DNA of 48,880 nt from Paraburkholderia sp. C35 (GCF_003121405.1 NZ_QBUY01000062.1:1-48880), one strand, 5' to 3'. Shown: positions 8,474 to 18,377, counted from the first letter of the stretch. Notes: generated from the letters alone by a model not told the origin. Numbers and translations are program-made.

Positions 8474-8839
8474 ATGTTTTCAGACCACTCGATTCTCTGG
8501 CTGCGAACGGCAGCGACTGTCGTACTGCTCGGGGCAGCATCGACGGGATTTGCTGCTTCGTCGACGAGCCGCCCGCCGCTGGTTCTCGACACCCAGGGCG
8601 GCATCAGCGACGGCCAGGGCGGCACCGTGCTGCAGACGGCGCCGCTGTCGCACAGCCGTATCGTCGAAGCGCAGCCCATCGCCGCGCCCCAGGAACTCAC
8701 GCCCAACGGCGCTCCGCCTTATATCGTCGCGCCGTATATCCAGGTGCCGGGCGGTTCGGCGACGCCATATCCCACGCCGACGCCACAGCCTCAACCGAGA
8801 CCTCAGCCGCGCGTGCTGACGGTACCGCACTCGCAGTAA
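8474..8839 (+). CDS. Secreted proline-rich protein of unknown function
   Basis: A 121-residue protein with a likely Sec signal peptide (hydrophobic stretch TAATVVLLGAASTGFA, cleavage probably after residue 27 or 28). The mature part is low in complexity and has a Pro-rich C-terminal third (PTPTPQPQPRPQPR), which suggests an extended periplasmic or envelope-associated tail. I do not recognise a domain. It stands alone between the DUF3563 unit and the substrate-binding protein. The ribosome site is weak (ggggcg before the ATG). Codon use and GC content agree with its neighbours. Confidence 0.65.
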   Translation: MFSDHSILWLRTAATVVLLGAASTGFAASSTSRPPLVLDTQGGISDGQGGTVLQTAPLSHSRIVEAQPIAAPQELTPNGAPPYIVAPYIQVPGGSATPYPTPTPQPQPRPQPRVLTVPHSQ

Positions 8840-9002
8840 TCCGGCTGGCGGAGCCCAGCAGCGCTCTGATTATTCGGGTTTCGGCGCATGGCGCACGCCA
8901 GTTCATCAGACGACAATCGTTGCGCGATCATCGCCCGCCGACGCGTATTTCACGCGTTCCGCGCCGCGAGACGAACAATTCGAACAGAACAGGAGACGAC
9001 GA

Positions 9003-10037
9003 ATGCGCAACCTCTGGTTACGCCGTACGACGAGTGTGTGTGCGGCGCTGCTGGCACTTGCGGCACACCCTGCAATCGCAAAGGACACGCCCGAGAAACC
9101 GGCGCTGACGATGGCCGTCGGCGGCTTGCCGGGCCTTTACTATCTTCCTGTGTTGACCGCGTCTCAGCTTGGCTTCTTCAAGGACGAAGGGCTCGATGTG
9201 ACGCTGGAGGATTTCGCAGGTGGATCGAAGGCGCTGGAAGCAGTGGTCGGCGGTAGCGCGGACGTCGGCGCCGGCGCGTACGAGCACACCATCTTCATGC
9301 AAGCCAAAGGCCAGCACTACCGCGCGTTCGTGCTGATGGGCCGCACACCGCAGATTGCCGTCGCAGTGACGAAAGGCAAGGCCGATACGCTGAAGTCACT
9401 GGCCGATTTCAAAGGCGCGAAGGTCGGCGTGAGCGCGCCGGGTTCGTCGACCGCTCTGGTTCTGACTGTCGCGCTGCGCAAGGCGGGCGTGCAACGTAGC
9501 GATATTTCGGTAATTGGCGTCGGCAGCGGGGCGACGGTGATTTCGGCCGTGAGCAACGGACAGGTCGACGCACTGTCGAACGTCGAACCGATGATGACCA
9601 CACTGCAGCGCTCGGGCGATATCAAGGTGCTGATCGATACGCGCACCGTGAAGGGTACGCAGGACGTGTTCGGCGGCACGATGCCCGCCGCGACGCTCTA
9701 CGCATCGGACAGTTTTATCCAGAAAAATCCGAAGACGACTCAGGCGTTGGCCAATGCAATCGTGCGTGCTGATCGCTGGCTTCAGACGGCAAGCGACGCC
9801 GATATCGTGAAGATGGTGCCTGCTGCGTATCTGCTGAACGACAAGGCGCTTTACATCGATGCGTTTCACAACGTTCGCGAGGCGTATTCACCGGATGGCA
9901 TGATGCCCGCCGACGGCCCACCGACCGCGTTGCGTGCGCTCTCATCGTTCGATACGCGGCTCGATGCGTCGAAGGTCGATCTGAAAGCGACCTACACGAA
10001 CGACTTCGCGCGCAAGGCGGCCGAGCAGGTCAAATAG
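9003..10037 (+). CDS. Periplasmic substrate-binding protein, SsuA/TauA/NMT1 type
   Basis: A 344-residue ABC-transporter binding protein with a signal peptide (cleavage after AHPAIA, residue 26). The mature N-terminus GGLPGLYYLPVLTASQLGFFKDEGL is typical of the NMT1/THI5-like and SsuA/TauA group, which bind aliphatic sulfonates, taurine, nitrate or pyrimidine precursors. The substrate cannot be read from the sequence. A good ribosome site (aggag) precedes the ATG. No permease or ATPase gene is next to it: the following gene is rlmJ on the opposite strand, so it is an orphan binding protein that must work with components encoded elsewhere. Confidence 0.85.
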   Translation: MRNLWLRRTTSVCAALLALAAHPAIAKDTPEKPALTMAVGGLPGLYYLPVLTASQLGFFKDEGLDVTLEDFAGGSKALEAVVGGSADVGAGAYEHTIFMQAKGQHYRAFVLMGRTPQIAVAVTKGKADTLKSLADFKGAKVGVSAPGSSTALVLTVALRKAGVQRSDISVIGVGSGATVISAVSNGQVDALSNVEPMMTTLQRSGDIKVLIDTRTVKGTQDVFGGTMPAATLYASDSFIQKNPKTTQALANAIVRADRWLQTASDADIVKMVPAAYLLNDKALYIDAFHNVREAYSPDGMMPADGPPTALRALSSFDTRLDASKVDLKATYTNDFARKAAEQVK

Positions 10038-10067
10038 GGCGCACGGCGTTGCAAGGCTCGCGGCGGC

Positions 10068-10913
10068 TCAGTCGCCGCGATGCTCGATCTTGAATTGCGC
10101 GGCCTTGTCTTCTCCAAGCGCTTCGACGAGCCACGGCAACGTGTCCTTCATCATCTTCGCCAGCGTGTAGGGCGGATTCAGAATGAACATGCCGCTGCCG
10201 AAGAGTCCAAAACCGTCGTCAGGCGGGTTGCTGACCGTCAACGAAACATGCAGCCAGTTCTTGTCCTGCAGCCGTTTCAGTTGCTCGGGAAAGCGCTGCG
10301 ATTCTGGCCGTGCGACCTGCGGATACCAGATCGCATAGGTGCCGGTCGCAAATCGTTTCAGACTTTCCTCAACGCAGTTCAGCACACGCGCATAGTCCTT
10401 CTTGTCTTCATAAGACGGATCGACCAGCACCAGCGCGCGACGTGGCGCGGGCGGCAGCAGTGCCTTGATGCCATCGAAGCCATCGCCTGCGAACAGCATC
10501 GCGCGGCGGCCGGCGTCGCGGAAGTTATGCCGCAGCACGTCGATCTCGGTGCTATGCAATTCGAACAGCCGCATGCGGTCCTGTTCGCGCATCAGACGCC
10601 ATGCGAGATAGGGCGAGCCGGGGTAATAACGCAACTCGCCGTCGGGATTCAGCGCCGACACTTCATCGACATAATCGGCGAGCACGGGCGGCAGATCCTT
10701 GCGGTTCCACAATCTGGCGATGCCCGTTTCGAACTCGGCGGTTTTGGTCGCGTAGCCTTCCTTCAGCGAATAGACGCCTGCGCCCGCGTGCGTGTCGATG
10801 TACCAGTACGCCTTGTCCTTTTGTCCAAGGTAGCGCAGCAACTGCACGACAACGGCGTGCTTGAGGACGTCGGCGTGATTGCCTGCGTGAAAAGCGTGGC
10901 GGTAACTGAGCAT
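10068..10913 (-). CDS. rlmJ: 23S rRNA (adenine-2030-N6)-methyltransferase
   Basis: A 281-residue RlmJ methyltransferase that methylates A2030 of 23S rRNA using S-adenosylmethionine. The family N-terminus MLSYRHAFHAGNHADVLKH is intact. DTHAGAGVY is the cofactor-binding region and LVLVDPSYE contains the DPxY-type catalytic motif of N6-adenine methyltransferases. The start at 10913 is chosen because it gives the standard N-terminus. A frame open further upstream would add 16 unrelated residues. It stands as a single gene. Confidence 0.93.
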   Translation of the reverse strand: MLSYRHAFHAGNHADVLKHAVVVQLLRYLGQKDKAYWYIDTHAGAGVYSLKEGYATKTAEFETGIARLWNRKDLPPVLADYVDEVSALNPDGELRYYPGSPYLAWRLMREQDRMRLFELHSTEIDVLRHNFRDAGRRAMLFAGDGFDGIKALLPPAPRRALVLVDPSYEDKKDYARVLNCVEESLKRFATGTYAIWYPQVARPESQRFPEQLKRLQDKNWLHVSLTVSNPPDDGFGLFGSGMFILNPPYTLAKMMKDTLPWLVEALGEDKAAQFKIEHRGD

Positions 10914-11091
10914 GGCGATGAAGGCGCTGAAGAAAGACAGGTTTATGCGGACGCGCTGCAAAGCATTGCGGCCGCACGGTCAAACGTTGGGGCTGCGTAT
11001 TGTACGCGAGCGGGCGCCGCAGCCCGCCGCAGCAACTTGACTGCGCAGACCGCCAGCAACATGCAGCCGGCCTGCGCGTAATCCCAAACGC

Positions 11092-12063
11092 TTACTGATA
11101 ACCGTCGCCGACGATCGATTCGATCTTTTCCTTGAGTTCCGGCGTGATCTGTTCGGCCACGTCCTTCGCTTTCATGTTTTCCGCGATCTGTTCGACACGC
11201 GACGCGCCCGTGATGATCGTGCTGACATTCGGATTCTTCAGGATCCACGCGAGCGCTAGATGCCCCATGGTGCAGCCAAGCTCATCGGCGATCGTGCCAA
11301 GCTGGCCGACCACATTGTTCTTGCCCGAATCCGTCAGTTCCTTGCGCAGCCAGTCGTAGCCCTGCAGGTCCGCGCGGCTGCCTGCTGGTACGCCGTTACG
11401 GTACTTGCCTGTCAGCAAACCGGAAGCGAGCGGGCTCCACGTGGTGAGGCCGAGACCGATGTCTTCATACAGCCGGCTATATTCCTGCTCGACGCGCTTA
11501 CGATGGAACAGGTTGTATTGCGGCTGCTCCATCACGGGCTTGTGCAGGTGATGACGCTCGGCAATCTCATAGGCTGCGCGAATTTCATCGGCGCTCCATT
11601 CGGACGTGCCCCAGTAGAGCGCCTTGCCGCGCGTGATCATGTCGCTCATCGCCCAGACCGTTTCTTCGACGGGCGTGTTTGGGTCAGGCCGATGACAGAA
11701 CACGAGATCGACATAATCGAGTTGCAGACGCTTGAGCGAATGGTCGATTGCGTTCAGCAGATACTTGCGGTTGAGCGTGTGATACTGGTTCGGTGCCTCG
11801 TTGAGCCCCCAGAAGAATTTGGTCGAGACGATGTAGCTCACGCGCGGCCAGTTCAGTTCCTTCAGCGCTTCGCCCATGATCTGCTCGGACTTGCCGCCCG
11901 CATAGACCTCGGCGTTATCGAAGAAATTCACGCCCGCGTCGCGCGCAGCCGCCAGCGATTCCCGCGCGGCGCTTCGGTCCACCTGATTGCCGTAAGTCAC
12001 CCATGAACCGATGGACAGTTCGCTGACTTGCAGGCCGGAACGGCCGAGACGTCGGTAGTTCAT
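11092..12063 (-). CDS. Aldo/keto reductase, Kv-beta/YghZ-like
   Basis: A 323-residue NADPH-dependent oxidoreductase with a TIM-barrel fold. The motifs are FFDNAEVYAGGKSE (catalytic Asp and Tyr), the conserved Lys in VSTKFFWG and the His in FCHRPDP. The pattern YRRLGRSGLQVSELSIGSWVTYG and the later WSPLASGLLTGKY place it with the AKR6-like group, related to potassium-channel beta subunits and YghZ. The natural substrate is unknown. It is a single gene, divergent from bdhA. Confidence 0.88.
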   Translation of the reverse strand: MNYRRLGRSGLQVSELSIGSWVTYGNQVDRSAARESLAAARDAGVNFFDNAEVYAGGKSEQIMGEALKELNWPRVSYIVSTKFFWGLNEAPNQYHTLNRKYLLNAIDHSLKRLQLDYVDLVFCHRPDPNTPVEETVWAMSDMITRGKALYWGTSEWSADEIRAAYEIAERHHLHKPVMEQPQYNLFHRKRVEQEYSRLYEDIGLGLTTWSPLASGLLTGKYRNGVPAGSRADLQGYDWLRKELTDSGKNNVVGQLGTIADELGCTMGHLALAWILKNPNVSTIITGASRVEQIAENMKAKDVAEQITPELKEKIESIVGDGYQ

Positions 12064-12277
12064 CCAGATCTCCTTGTGTGAATGTCGTGCTGGAACCCAA
12101 CACGATAATCCGAATCTTTAAGACGTGCCTTTGCATGTGTAGTTCGCGCCGGTTCATGCACAATAGCGGAACCGGCCGCAGTGCAGCAATCGACCGAACG
12201 GCATATGCCATTCAGCCAGCTTGATGCTGCCTGCGCGCCATATTTTCATTGCTCAATCAACTGCATGGAGGTTCTGG

Positions 12278-13075
12278 ATGTCGTCATCGAATGAGAGTCT
12301 GAAAGGCAAGGTCGCCGTCGTCACGGGTGCGGCGAGCGGCATCGGCAAGCAGATCGCGTTGACGCTGTCGGCGGCGGGCGCGGCCGTCGCGATCGCGGAC
12401 CTGAACCAGGACGGCGCAAACGCCGTCGCCGAAGAAATCAACAAGGCAGGCGGCAAGGCGCTTGGCGTCGCGATGGACGTGACGAACGAAGACGCCGTCA
12501 CCCAGGGCATCGATAAGGTCGCGGCCGAACTCGGCTCGGTGGATATCCTGATTTCAAACGCCGGCATCCAGATCGTTAATCCAATCGAAAACTACTCGTT
12601 CTCGGACTGGAAGAAGATGCAGGCGATTCACGTCGACGGCGCCTTCCTCACCACCAAGGCGGCACTCAAGCACATGTACAAGGTCGATCGCGGTGGCATC
12701 GTGATCTACATGGGTTCGGTGCACTCGCATGAAGCGTCGCCGCTGAAATCGGCCTATGTGACGGCCAAGCACGCACTGCTCGGTCTGTCGCGCGTGCTCG
12801 CGAAGGAAGGCGCGAAGCATAACGTGCGCTCGCATGTCGTATGTCCGGGTTTCGTGCGTACGCCGCTGGTCGACAAGCAGATTCCCGAGCAGGCCAAGGA
12901 GCTGGGCATCAGCGAGGAAGAAGTGGTCAAGCGCGTGATGCTGGGCGGTACGGTGGACGGCATCTTCACGACGGTCGAAGACGTCGCGCAAACAGTGCTG
13001 TTCCTGTCGTCGTTCCCGACGGCGGCGCTGACGGGCCAATCGTTCATCGTCAGCCACGGTTGGTACATGCAGTAA
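12278..13075 (+). CDS. bdhA: 3-hydroxybutyrate dehydrogenase
   Basis: A 265-residue short-chain dehydrogenase that oxidises (R)-3-hydroxybutyrate to acetoacetate during breakdown of polyhydroxybutyrate. The NAD-binding TGAASGIG is near residue 16, NAG is at 94-96, the catalytic Ser is at about 147 (MGSVHSHEASP), with Tyr160 and Lys164 in YVTAK. The stretch HSHEASPLKSAYVTAKHALLGL and the C-terminus GQSFIVSHGWYMQ are typical of this enzyme. The start at 12278 has an excellent ribosome site (ggagg, 12267-12271). A patatin phospholipase follows 55 bases later, probably in the same transcript. Confidence 0.93.
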   Translation: MSSSNESLKGKVAVVTGAASGIGKQIALTLSAAGAAVAIADLNQDGANAVAEEINKAGGKALGVAMDVTNEDAVTQGIDKVAAELGSVDILISNAGIQIVNPIENYSFSDWKKMQAIHVDGAFLTTKAALKHMYKVDRGGIVIYMGSVHSHEASPLKSAYVTAKHALLGLSRVLAKEGAKHNVRSHVVCPGFVRTPLVDKQIPEQAKELGISEEEVVKRVMLGGTVDGIFTTVEDVAQTVLFLSSFPTAALTGQSFIVSHGWYMQ

Positions 13076-13130
13076 GCGCGCAATAGGTGTGCAAAAAGCG
13101 TGCAATAACCGCATGCAATAGACGAGGAGG

Positions 13131-14387
13131 GTGATGATGGCGCAACGCGATTCACAACGCAGTGTGAAGCGGGCACGCGCCGGCGATGCCGGTGCAGGAG
13201 AAAGTGGGCAGGCGGGCGCCGCGCCCGACGTTCGCGCCAGTCATCACGCGGCGATACCTGAGTACGAAACCGTCGCGCTGATGCTGCAAGGCGGCGGCGC
13301 GCTCGGTGCCTATCAGGCGGGTGTGTACGAGGGGCTGGATGAAGCCGGCATCCGGCCCAACTGGCTGGCGGGCATATCGATCGGTGCGTTGAATACGGCG
13401 ATCATTGCGGGCAATGCGCCTGAGCATCGCGTCGAAAAATTGCGCGAGTTCTGGGAGACCATCTGCCAGCCGGCCTATGGTCCGCCCGTGCCGCCTGCCA
13501 TCGAGCAGGCGTTCTTCAACTCGAACGACACGGTGCGCAAGGCGTTCACGGCGATGCAGGCAGTCGGTGCTCTCGTCGATGGGCAGAAGGGCTTTTTCAC
13601 GCCGCGTTTTCCCCCGCCGTTGCCCGCCGTTTCCGTCCCGCCGCAGAATGCGAGCTACTACGACACCACGCCGCTCAAGGCGACCCTCGAACGCTTATGC
13701 GATTTCGACCGGATCAACTCGAAGAAGATGCGTGTTTCGGTTGGCGCGGTGAATGTGCACACCGGCAACTTCGCGTATTTCGACAACTCGAATACGACGC
13801 TGAGGCCCGAACATTTCATGGCGTCGGGTGCGTTGCCGCCGGGCTTCGGCGCGGTGGAGATCGACGGGCAGTATTACTGGGACGGCGGATTGATGTCGAA
13901 CACGCCGCTCCACGAAGTAGCGCAAACCAGCCCACGCCGCGATACGCTCGCGTTTCAGGTGGACTTGTGGAGCGCGCTGGGGCCGGTGCCGGACAACATC
14001 ACCGACGTGCAAGGCCGGATGAAGGATATTCAGTATTCGAGCCGCACGCGCCTCGTCACAGACATGATTCAGCGCACGCAGCGCTTCCGGCATGTGTTGC
14101 GCGAAGTGCTGGCGCGGGTCGCGCCCGAGCATCGCGACGACCGCTGGTGCAAGCTCGCCGAAGAACTGTCGTGCTCGAAGCGCTATAACGTGATTCACCT
14201 GATCTACCGCAACAAGGAATACGAAGGGCACTACAAGGACTACCAGTTCGGGCTGTCGACGATGCTCCAGCATTGGGAGAGCGGCCTCGAAGACATTCGC
14301 CACTCGCTTGCACAACCGGGTTGGCTAGAGATGCCCGATAACGATTCGGGCTTCGTCACGCACGATATCCATCGCGATCTGCGTTGA
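13131..14387 (+). CDS. Patatin-like phospholipase (DUF3734 type)
   Basis: A 418-residue patatin-family acyl hydrolase. The oxyanion-hole motif LQGGGALGAYQAGV is at about residues 52-65, the catalytic Ser83 lies in GISIG, and the dyad partner Asp251 lies in WDGG. A C-terminal DUF3734-type region follows (residues about 285-400). It sits directly behind bdhA. The same pair forms the bdhA-patD operon described in Legionella pneumophila, so a link to polyhydroxybutyrate or membrane-lipid turnover is likely. The first 40 residues are polar, low in complexity and probably disordered. Several ATGs are clustered at the start, so the exact one is uncertain by a few residues. Confidence 0.9.
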   Translation: MMMAQRDSQRSVKRARAGDAGAGESGQAGAAPDVRASHHAAIPEYETVALMLQGGGALGAYQAGVYEGLDEAGIRPNWLAGISIGALNTAIIAGNAPEHRVEKLREFWETICQPAYGPPVPPAIEQAFFNSNDTVRKAFTAMQAVGALVDGQKGFFTPRFPPPLPAVSVPPQNASYYDTTPLKATLERLCDFDRINSKKMRVSVGAVNVHTGNFAYFDNSNTTLRPEHFMASGALPPGFGAVEIDGQYYWDGGLMSNTPLHEVAQTSPRRDTLAFQVDLWSALGPVPDNITDVQGRMKDIQYSSRTRLVTDMIQRTQRFRHVLREVLARVAPEHRDDRWCKLAEELSCSKRYNVIHLIYRNKEYEGHYKDYQFGLSTMLQHWESGLEDIRHSLAQPGWLEMPDNDSGFVTHDIHRDLR

Positions 14388-14416
14388 GTCAGATTTCAGT
14401 CCGATGCACGCGGCAT

Positions 14417-14448
14417 AAAAAAGGCGCTCACAAGGAGCGCCTTTTTTT
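14417..14448 (+). terminator. Intrinsic terminator between patatin and aminotransferase genes
   Basis: The stem ggcgctc/gagcgcc is flanked by A-runs before and T-runs after, so it can work in both directions. It ends the bdhA-patatin unit and may also end the aminotransferase transcript that arrives from the other strand. Confidence 0.88.
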
Positions 14449-14490
14449 AATCGACGTTGAGACGGCGTCTGCCGCCGTCCCTCGCCATAC

Positions 14491-15690
14491 TTACTTCAGA
14501 ACAGCAGCAACCGCGTTAGCCACCACGTCCAGGTTGCGCGTGTTCAGCGCAGCCACGCAGATGCGGCCCGTGCTGACAGCGTAGATGCCGAACTCTTCGC
14601 GCAGACGGTCCACTTGCGGTGCCGTCAGACCCGAGTACGAGAACATGCCGCGCTGTGCGTTGACGAAGCTGAAGTCGCGGTCGATGCCCGCTGCCTTCAG
14701 ACCCTCGACGAGGCCATTGCGCATCGCGCGAATGCGGTCACGCATTTCGCCGAGTTCCGCTTCCCACGTAGCGCGCAGTTCCGGCGAACCGAGCACGGCT
14801 GCCACGACGGCACCGCCATGCGTCGGCGGGTTCGAGTAGTTCGTGCGGATCACGCGCTTGAGTTGCGACAGCACGCGTGTGGCTTCTTCCTTGCTGCCCG
14901 TGATGATCGACAGCGCGCCGACGCGCTCGCCGTACAGCGAGAACGACTTCGAGAACGACGACGACACGAACACGTTCAGTTCCGATTGTGCGAACAGACG
15001 CACTGCGGCTGCGTCGGCGTCGATGCCGTCGCCGAAGCCCTGATACGCGATGTCGAGGAACGGCACCAGTTCACGCGCCTTCACGACTTCAACGACCTGC
15101 TTCCACTGGTCGACCGTCAGATCCACGCCCGTCGGGTTGTGGCAGCAGGCGTGCAGCACGACGACCGTGCCTGCCGCATAGCTGTTGAGCGCCGACAGCA
15201 TGCCTTCGAAGTTCACGCCGTGGGTGGCGGCGTCGTAGTACGGGTACGAGACGACTTCGAAACCAGCGCTTTCGAACAGCGCGCGGTGGTTTTCCCAGCT
15301 CGGATCGCTGATCGCGACCTTCGATGCCGGGTTCACGCGCTTCAGGAAGTCCGCGCCGATCTTCAGCGCGCCCGTGCCGCCCAGCGCCTGCGCCGTGACG
15401 ACACGGCCAGCCGCGATCAGCGGCGAATCGTTGCCGAGCAGCAGCTTTTGCACGGCTGCGTCATAGACAGCGATACCTTCGATAGGCAGATAGCCGCGCG
15501 GCAGCGCTGCTTCGATGCGTGCCTTTTCTGCATCGCGGACAGCGCGCAGCAGAGGAATCTTGCCTTCTTCGTTGGTGTACACGCCGACGCCAAGATTGAC
15601 CTTGGTCGTGCGCGTATCGGCGTTGAAAGCTTCGTTCAGGCCCAGAATCGGGTCGCGAGGAGCGAGTTCGACAGCGGAGAACAGAGACAT
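14491..15690 (-). CDS. tyrB: Aspartate/aromatic amino acid aminotransferase
   Basis: A 399-residue class I aminotransferase (fold-type I, PLP-dependent). The PLP-binding lysine is Lys248 in SSSFSKSFSLYGERVG. CCHNPTGVD supplies the conserved Asn-Pro and LDIAYQGFG the conserved Asp and Tyr. The pattern is that of the AspC/TyrB subgroup, which moves amino groups between aspartate or aromatic amino acids and 2-oxoglutarate. Which of the two is preferred cannot be settled by eye. The start at 15690 gives the standard N-terminus MSLFSAVELAPRDPILGL; 20 extra residues are possible upstream but not typical. Confidence 0.88.
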   Translation of the reverse strand: MSLFSAVELAPRDPILGLNEAFNADTRTTKVNLGVGVYTNEEGKIPLLRAVRDAEKARIEAALPRGYLPIEGIAVYDAAVQKLLLGNDSPLIAAGRVVTAQALGGTGALKIGADFLKRVNPASKVAISDPSWENHRALFESAGFEVVSYPYYDAATHGVNFEGMLSALNSYAAGTVVVLHACCHNPTGVDLTVDQWKQVVEVVKARELVPFLDIAYQGFGDGIDADAAAVRLFAQSELNVFVSSSFSKSFSLYGERVGALSIITGSKEEATRVLSQLKRVIRTNYSNPPTHGGAVVAAVLGSPELRATWEAELGEMRDRIRAMRNGLVEGLKAAGIDRDFSFVNAQRGMFSYSGLTAPQVDRLREEFGIYAVSTGRICVAALNTRNLDVVANAVAAVLK

Positions 15691-16070
15691 GATGATTCGG
15701 CAGTAGTGAAAAGAGGGACGACTTCGGATGCTGCTAGGAACCGCATGCACCTTGCAGTGGCCGGGTTCGGAATGAGTGGCGGAGCATTGTGCCCCGCATT
15801 CCGGCGATGCCTGAAACCGACGGCCGCGCTGGCGCGCAACGTGCCATTGTAACGAATCTCGCCGGGTTTTTTGACATCGGCGTGACGGGCGAGCGGATTA
15901 ATTTGCAATGAAAACAGCGATCTGGCGATGTTTTTATGCCGCGTCCGCATGAATCCGTGCGCAGCAGCGGAAGGGCGTCACGCAAGCGCAGGCCCACGCG
16001 GCGAGCCGTCAGCCCGCCTGTTCGCAAAACGCTAGAATAGTCGTTTGCTTCCGGCATAGGTGCCGCTTCC
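15691..16070. other. Divergent intergenic region before uvrB
   Basis: About 380 bases separate the aminotransferase gene from uvrB and must hold the promoters of both. I see no LexA box of the CTGT-N8-ACAG type here, although uvrB is SOS-induced in E. coli. A weak -10-like tagaat lies about 40 bases before the uvrB start codon. No gene is visible. Confidence 0.55.
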
Positions 16071-18164
16071 ATGTCCGAACATCATCTGAGTGAAGTCCAG
16101 GACGCTCTCGACGAATCCAAATTCGTGACGTTCGAGGGCTCTCCGTTCCGGCTCTACCAACCGTATCCGCCCGCCGGCGACCAGCCGACGGCTATCGACA
16201 CACTTGTTGAAGGTGTCGAGGACGGCCTGTCGTTCCAGACGCTGCTCGGCGTGACGGGCTCCGGCAAGACCTACACGATGGCGAACACGATCGCGCGCCT
16301 CGGCCGGCCGGCTATCGTGTTCGCGCCCAACAAGACGCTCGCCGCGCAGCTGTACGCGGAATTCCGCGAGTTTTTCCCGCGCAACGCCGTCGAATACTTC
16401 GTCTCGTACTACGACTATTACCAGCCGGAAGCGTACGTGCCGCAGCGCGACCTGTTCATCGAGAAGGACTCGTCGATCAACGAGCACATCGAACAGATGC
16501 GTCTGTCGGCGACCAAGAGCCTGATGGAACGGCGCGATGTCGTGATCGTCGCGACCGTGTCGGCGATTTACGGTATCGGAAATCCGTCGGAATATCACCA
16601 GATGATTCTGACGCTGCGCACCGGCGACAAGATTGGGCAGCGCGACATCATCGCGCGTCTGATTGCGATGCAGTACAACCGCAATGAAGCCGATTTCGCG
16701 CGCGGTTCGTTCCGGGTGCGCGGCGACACGATCGATATTTTCCCGGCCGAGCACGCGGAAATGGCCGTGCGCGTCGAACTGTTCGACGATGAAATCGACA
16801 CGCTGCAACTGTTCGATCCGCTCACGGGCAAAGTGCGTCAGAAAATTCCGCGTTTCACCGTGTATCCCTCGTCGCACTATGTGACGCCGCGTGAGACAGT
16901 GATGCGGGCTGTTGAGACGATCAAGTCGGAATTGCGTGATCGTCTTGAGTTTTTCTACGGCGACGGCAAGCTTGTCGAAGCGCAGCGGCTCGAACAGCGC
17001 ACGCGTTTCGATCTGGAAATGCTGCAGGAACTGGGTTTCTGCAAAGGCATCGAGAACTACTCGCGGCACTTCTCGGGTGCGCTGCCCGGCGAGCCGCCGC
17101 CGACACTCGTCGACTATCTGCCGTCCGACGCGATGATGTTCCTCGACGAATCGCACGTGCTGATCGGCCAGTTGAACGGCATGTACAACGGCGACCGCGC
17201 GCGTAAGGAAAATCTCGTCGATTACGGTTTCCGGCTGCCGTCCGCGCTCGACAACCGGCCGCTCAAGTTCAACGAGTTCGAACGCAAGATGCGCCAGGTC
17301 GTGTTCGTGTCGGCGACGCCCGCTGACTACGAGAAGAAGACGGCGGGGCAGGTGGCCGAGCAGGTGGTGCGCCCAACGGGGCTTGTCGATCCGGAGATCG
17401 AAGTGCGCCCGGCGCGCTCGCAGGTCGACGATGTGCTCGGCGAGATCAACGAGCGCGTGAAGGCGGGCGATCGCGTGCTGGTCACCGTCCTGACCAAGCG
17501 CATGGCCGAGCAACTGACCGAGTTTCTCGCCGACCACGGCGTGAAGGTGCGCTATCTGCATAGCGACATCGACACCGTCGAACGGGTCGAAATCATCCGC
17601 GATCTGCGTCTGGGCACCTTCGACGTGCTGGTCGGGATCAACCTGCTGCGCGAGGGTCTGGATATTCCGGAAGTCTCGCTGGTGGCGATTCTCGATGCCG
17701 ACAAGGAAGGTTTCCTGCGCGCCGAGCGCTCGCTGATCCAGACCATCGGCCGCGCCGCGCGGAATGTGAACGGCAAGGCGATTCTCTACGCCGACAAGAT
17801 CACCGATTCCATGAAGCGCGCAATCGACGAAACCGAGCGGCGGCGCGCCAAGCAGATGGCGTTCAACGAGAAGATGGGCATCGTGCCGCGTGGCGTGGTG
17901 AAGCGCATCAAGGACATCATCGACGGCGTCTACAACGTCGACGAAGCGCGGGCTGAGCTGAAGGAGCAGCAGGTTCGTGCGAAGTTCGAAGACATGTCTG
18001 AAAAGCAGATCGCCAAGGAGATCAAGCGTCTTGAGAAGCAGATGATGGAGCACGCGAAGAATCTCGAATTCGAAAAAGCGGCTCAGATGCGTGACCAACT
18101 TGCACTGCTGCGGCAGCGCGTGTTCGGCGCGAACGTCGGCGATCATCTGACGGGCACGGACTAA
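16071..18164 (+). CDS. uvrB: UvrABC system protein B
   Basis: A 697-residue DNA-repair helicase. UvrB verifies damage handed over by UvrA and recruits UvrC for the incisions. Walker A is GVTGSGKT (residues 60-67). The damage-probing beta-hairpin contains YYDYYQPEAYVP, the DEAD-like motif is DESH, and the C-terminal UVR domain ends MEHAKNLEFEKAAQMRDQL, which contacts UvrC. The N-terminus has a few extra residues compared with E. coli but is otherwise standard. It is a single-gene unit. Confidence 0.98.
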   Translation: MSEHHLSEVQDALDESKFVTFEGSPFRLYQPYPPAGDQPTAIDTLVEGVEDGLSFQTLLGVTGSGKTYTMANTIARLGRPAIVFAPNKTLAAQLYAEFREFFPRNAVEYFVSYYDYYQPEAYVPQRDLFIEKDSSINEHIEQMRLSATKSLMERRDVVIVATVSAIYGIGNPSEYHQMILTLRTGDKIGQRDIIARLIAMQYNRNEADFARGSFRVRGDTIDIFPAEHAEMAVRVELFDDEIDTLQLFDPLTGKVRQKIPRFTVYPSSHYVTPRETVMRAVETIKSELRDRLEFFYGDGKLVEAQRLEQRTRFDLEMLQELGFCKGIENYSRHFSGALPGEPPPTLVDYLPSDAMMFLDESHVLIGQLNGMYNGDRARKENLVDYGFRLPSALDNRPLKFNEFERKMRQVVFVSATPADYEKKTAGQVAEQVVRPTGLVDPEIEVRPARSQVDDVLGEINERVKAGDRVLVTVLTKRMAEQLTEFLADHGVKVRYLHSDIDTVERVEIIRDLRLGTFDVLVGINLLREGLDIPEVSLVAILDADKEGFLRAERSLIQTIGRAARNVNGKAILYADKITDSMKRAIDETERRRAKQMAFNEKMGIVPRGVVKRIKDIIDGVYNVDEARAELKEQQVRAKFEDMSEKQIAKEIKRLEKQMMEHAKNLEFEKAAQMRDQLALLRQRVFGANVGDHLTGTD

Positions 18165-18332
18165 ACCTTGGTGTCCAGGAGGCGTGCATGCGGCGCTTTG
18201 CCGCCGTGTGCACGTCTATCGAGCACGTTTTTGCGCGATATTCCTGCGGAACCATTTCGAAACCTGCGTTAAAGCTCACCGTAAGACCCTGTTGCAGCAA
18301 GGCTTTCGACGCTCCCACATTTGTTTCTCCCC

Positions 18333-18377
18333 TTGAACAGTGATAAACTGGATCAAGTATTGAGAATGGTTCGCATT
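18333..18377 (+). promoter_or_regulatory. ftr promoter with overlapping Fur box
   Basis: A -35-like ttgaac (18333-18338) and a -10-like agtatt (18356-18361) are 17 bases apart. The 19-base segment attgagaatggttcgcatt (18359-18377) resembles the Fur consensus gataatgataatcattatc, with a good left half and a weaker right half. It overlaps the -10 and the likely start point, so iron-loaded Fur would block the promoter. The first gene starts about 170 bases downstream; the leader between holds no other feature I recognise. Confidence 0.65.

Noticed and set aside
15691..16070. A possible LexA box before uvrB
   Set aside because: No CTGT-N8-ACAG sequence was found in the spacer, so SOS control of uvrB is not claimed here.
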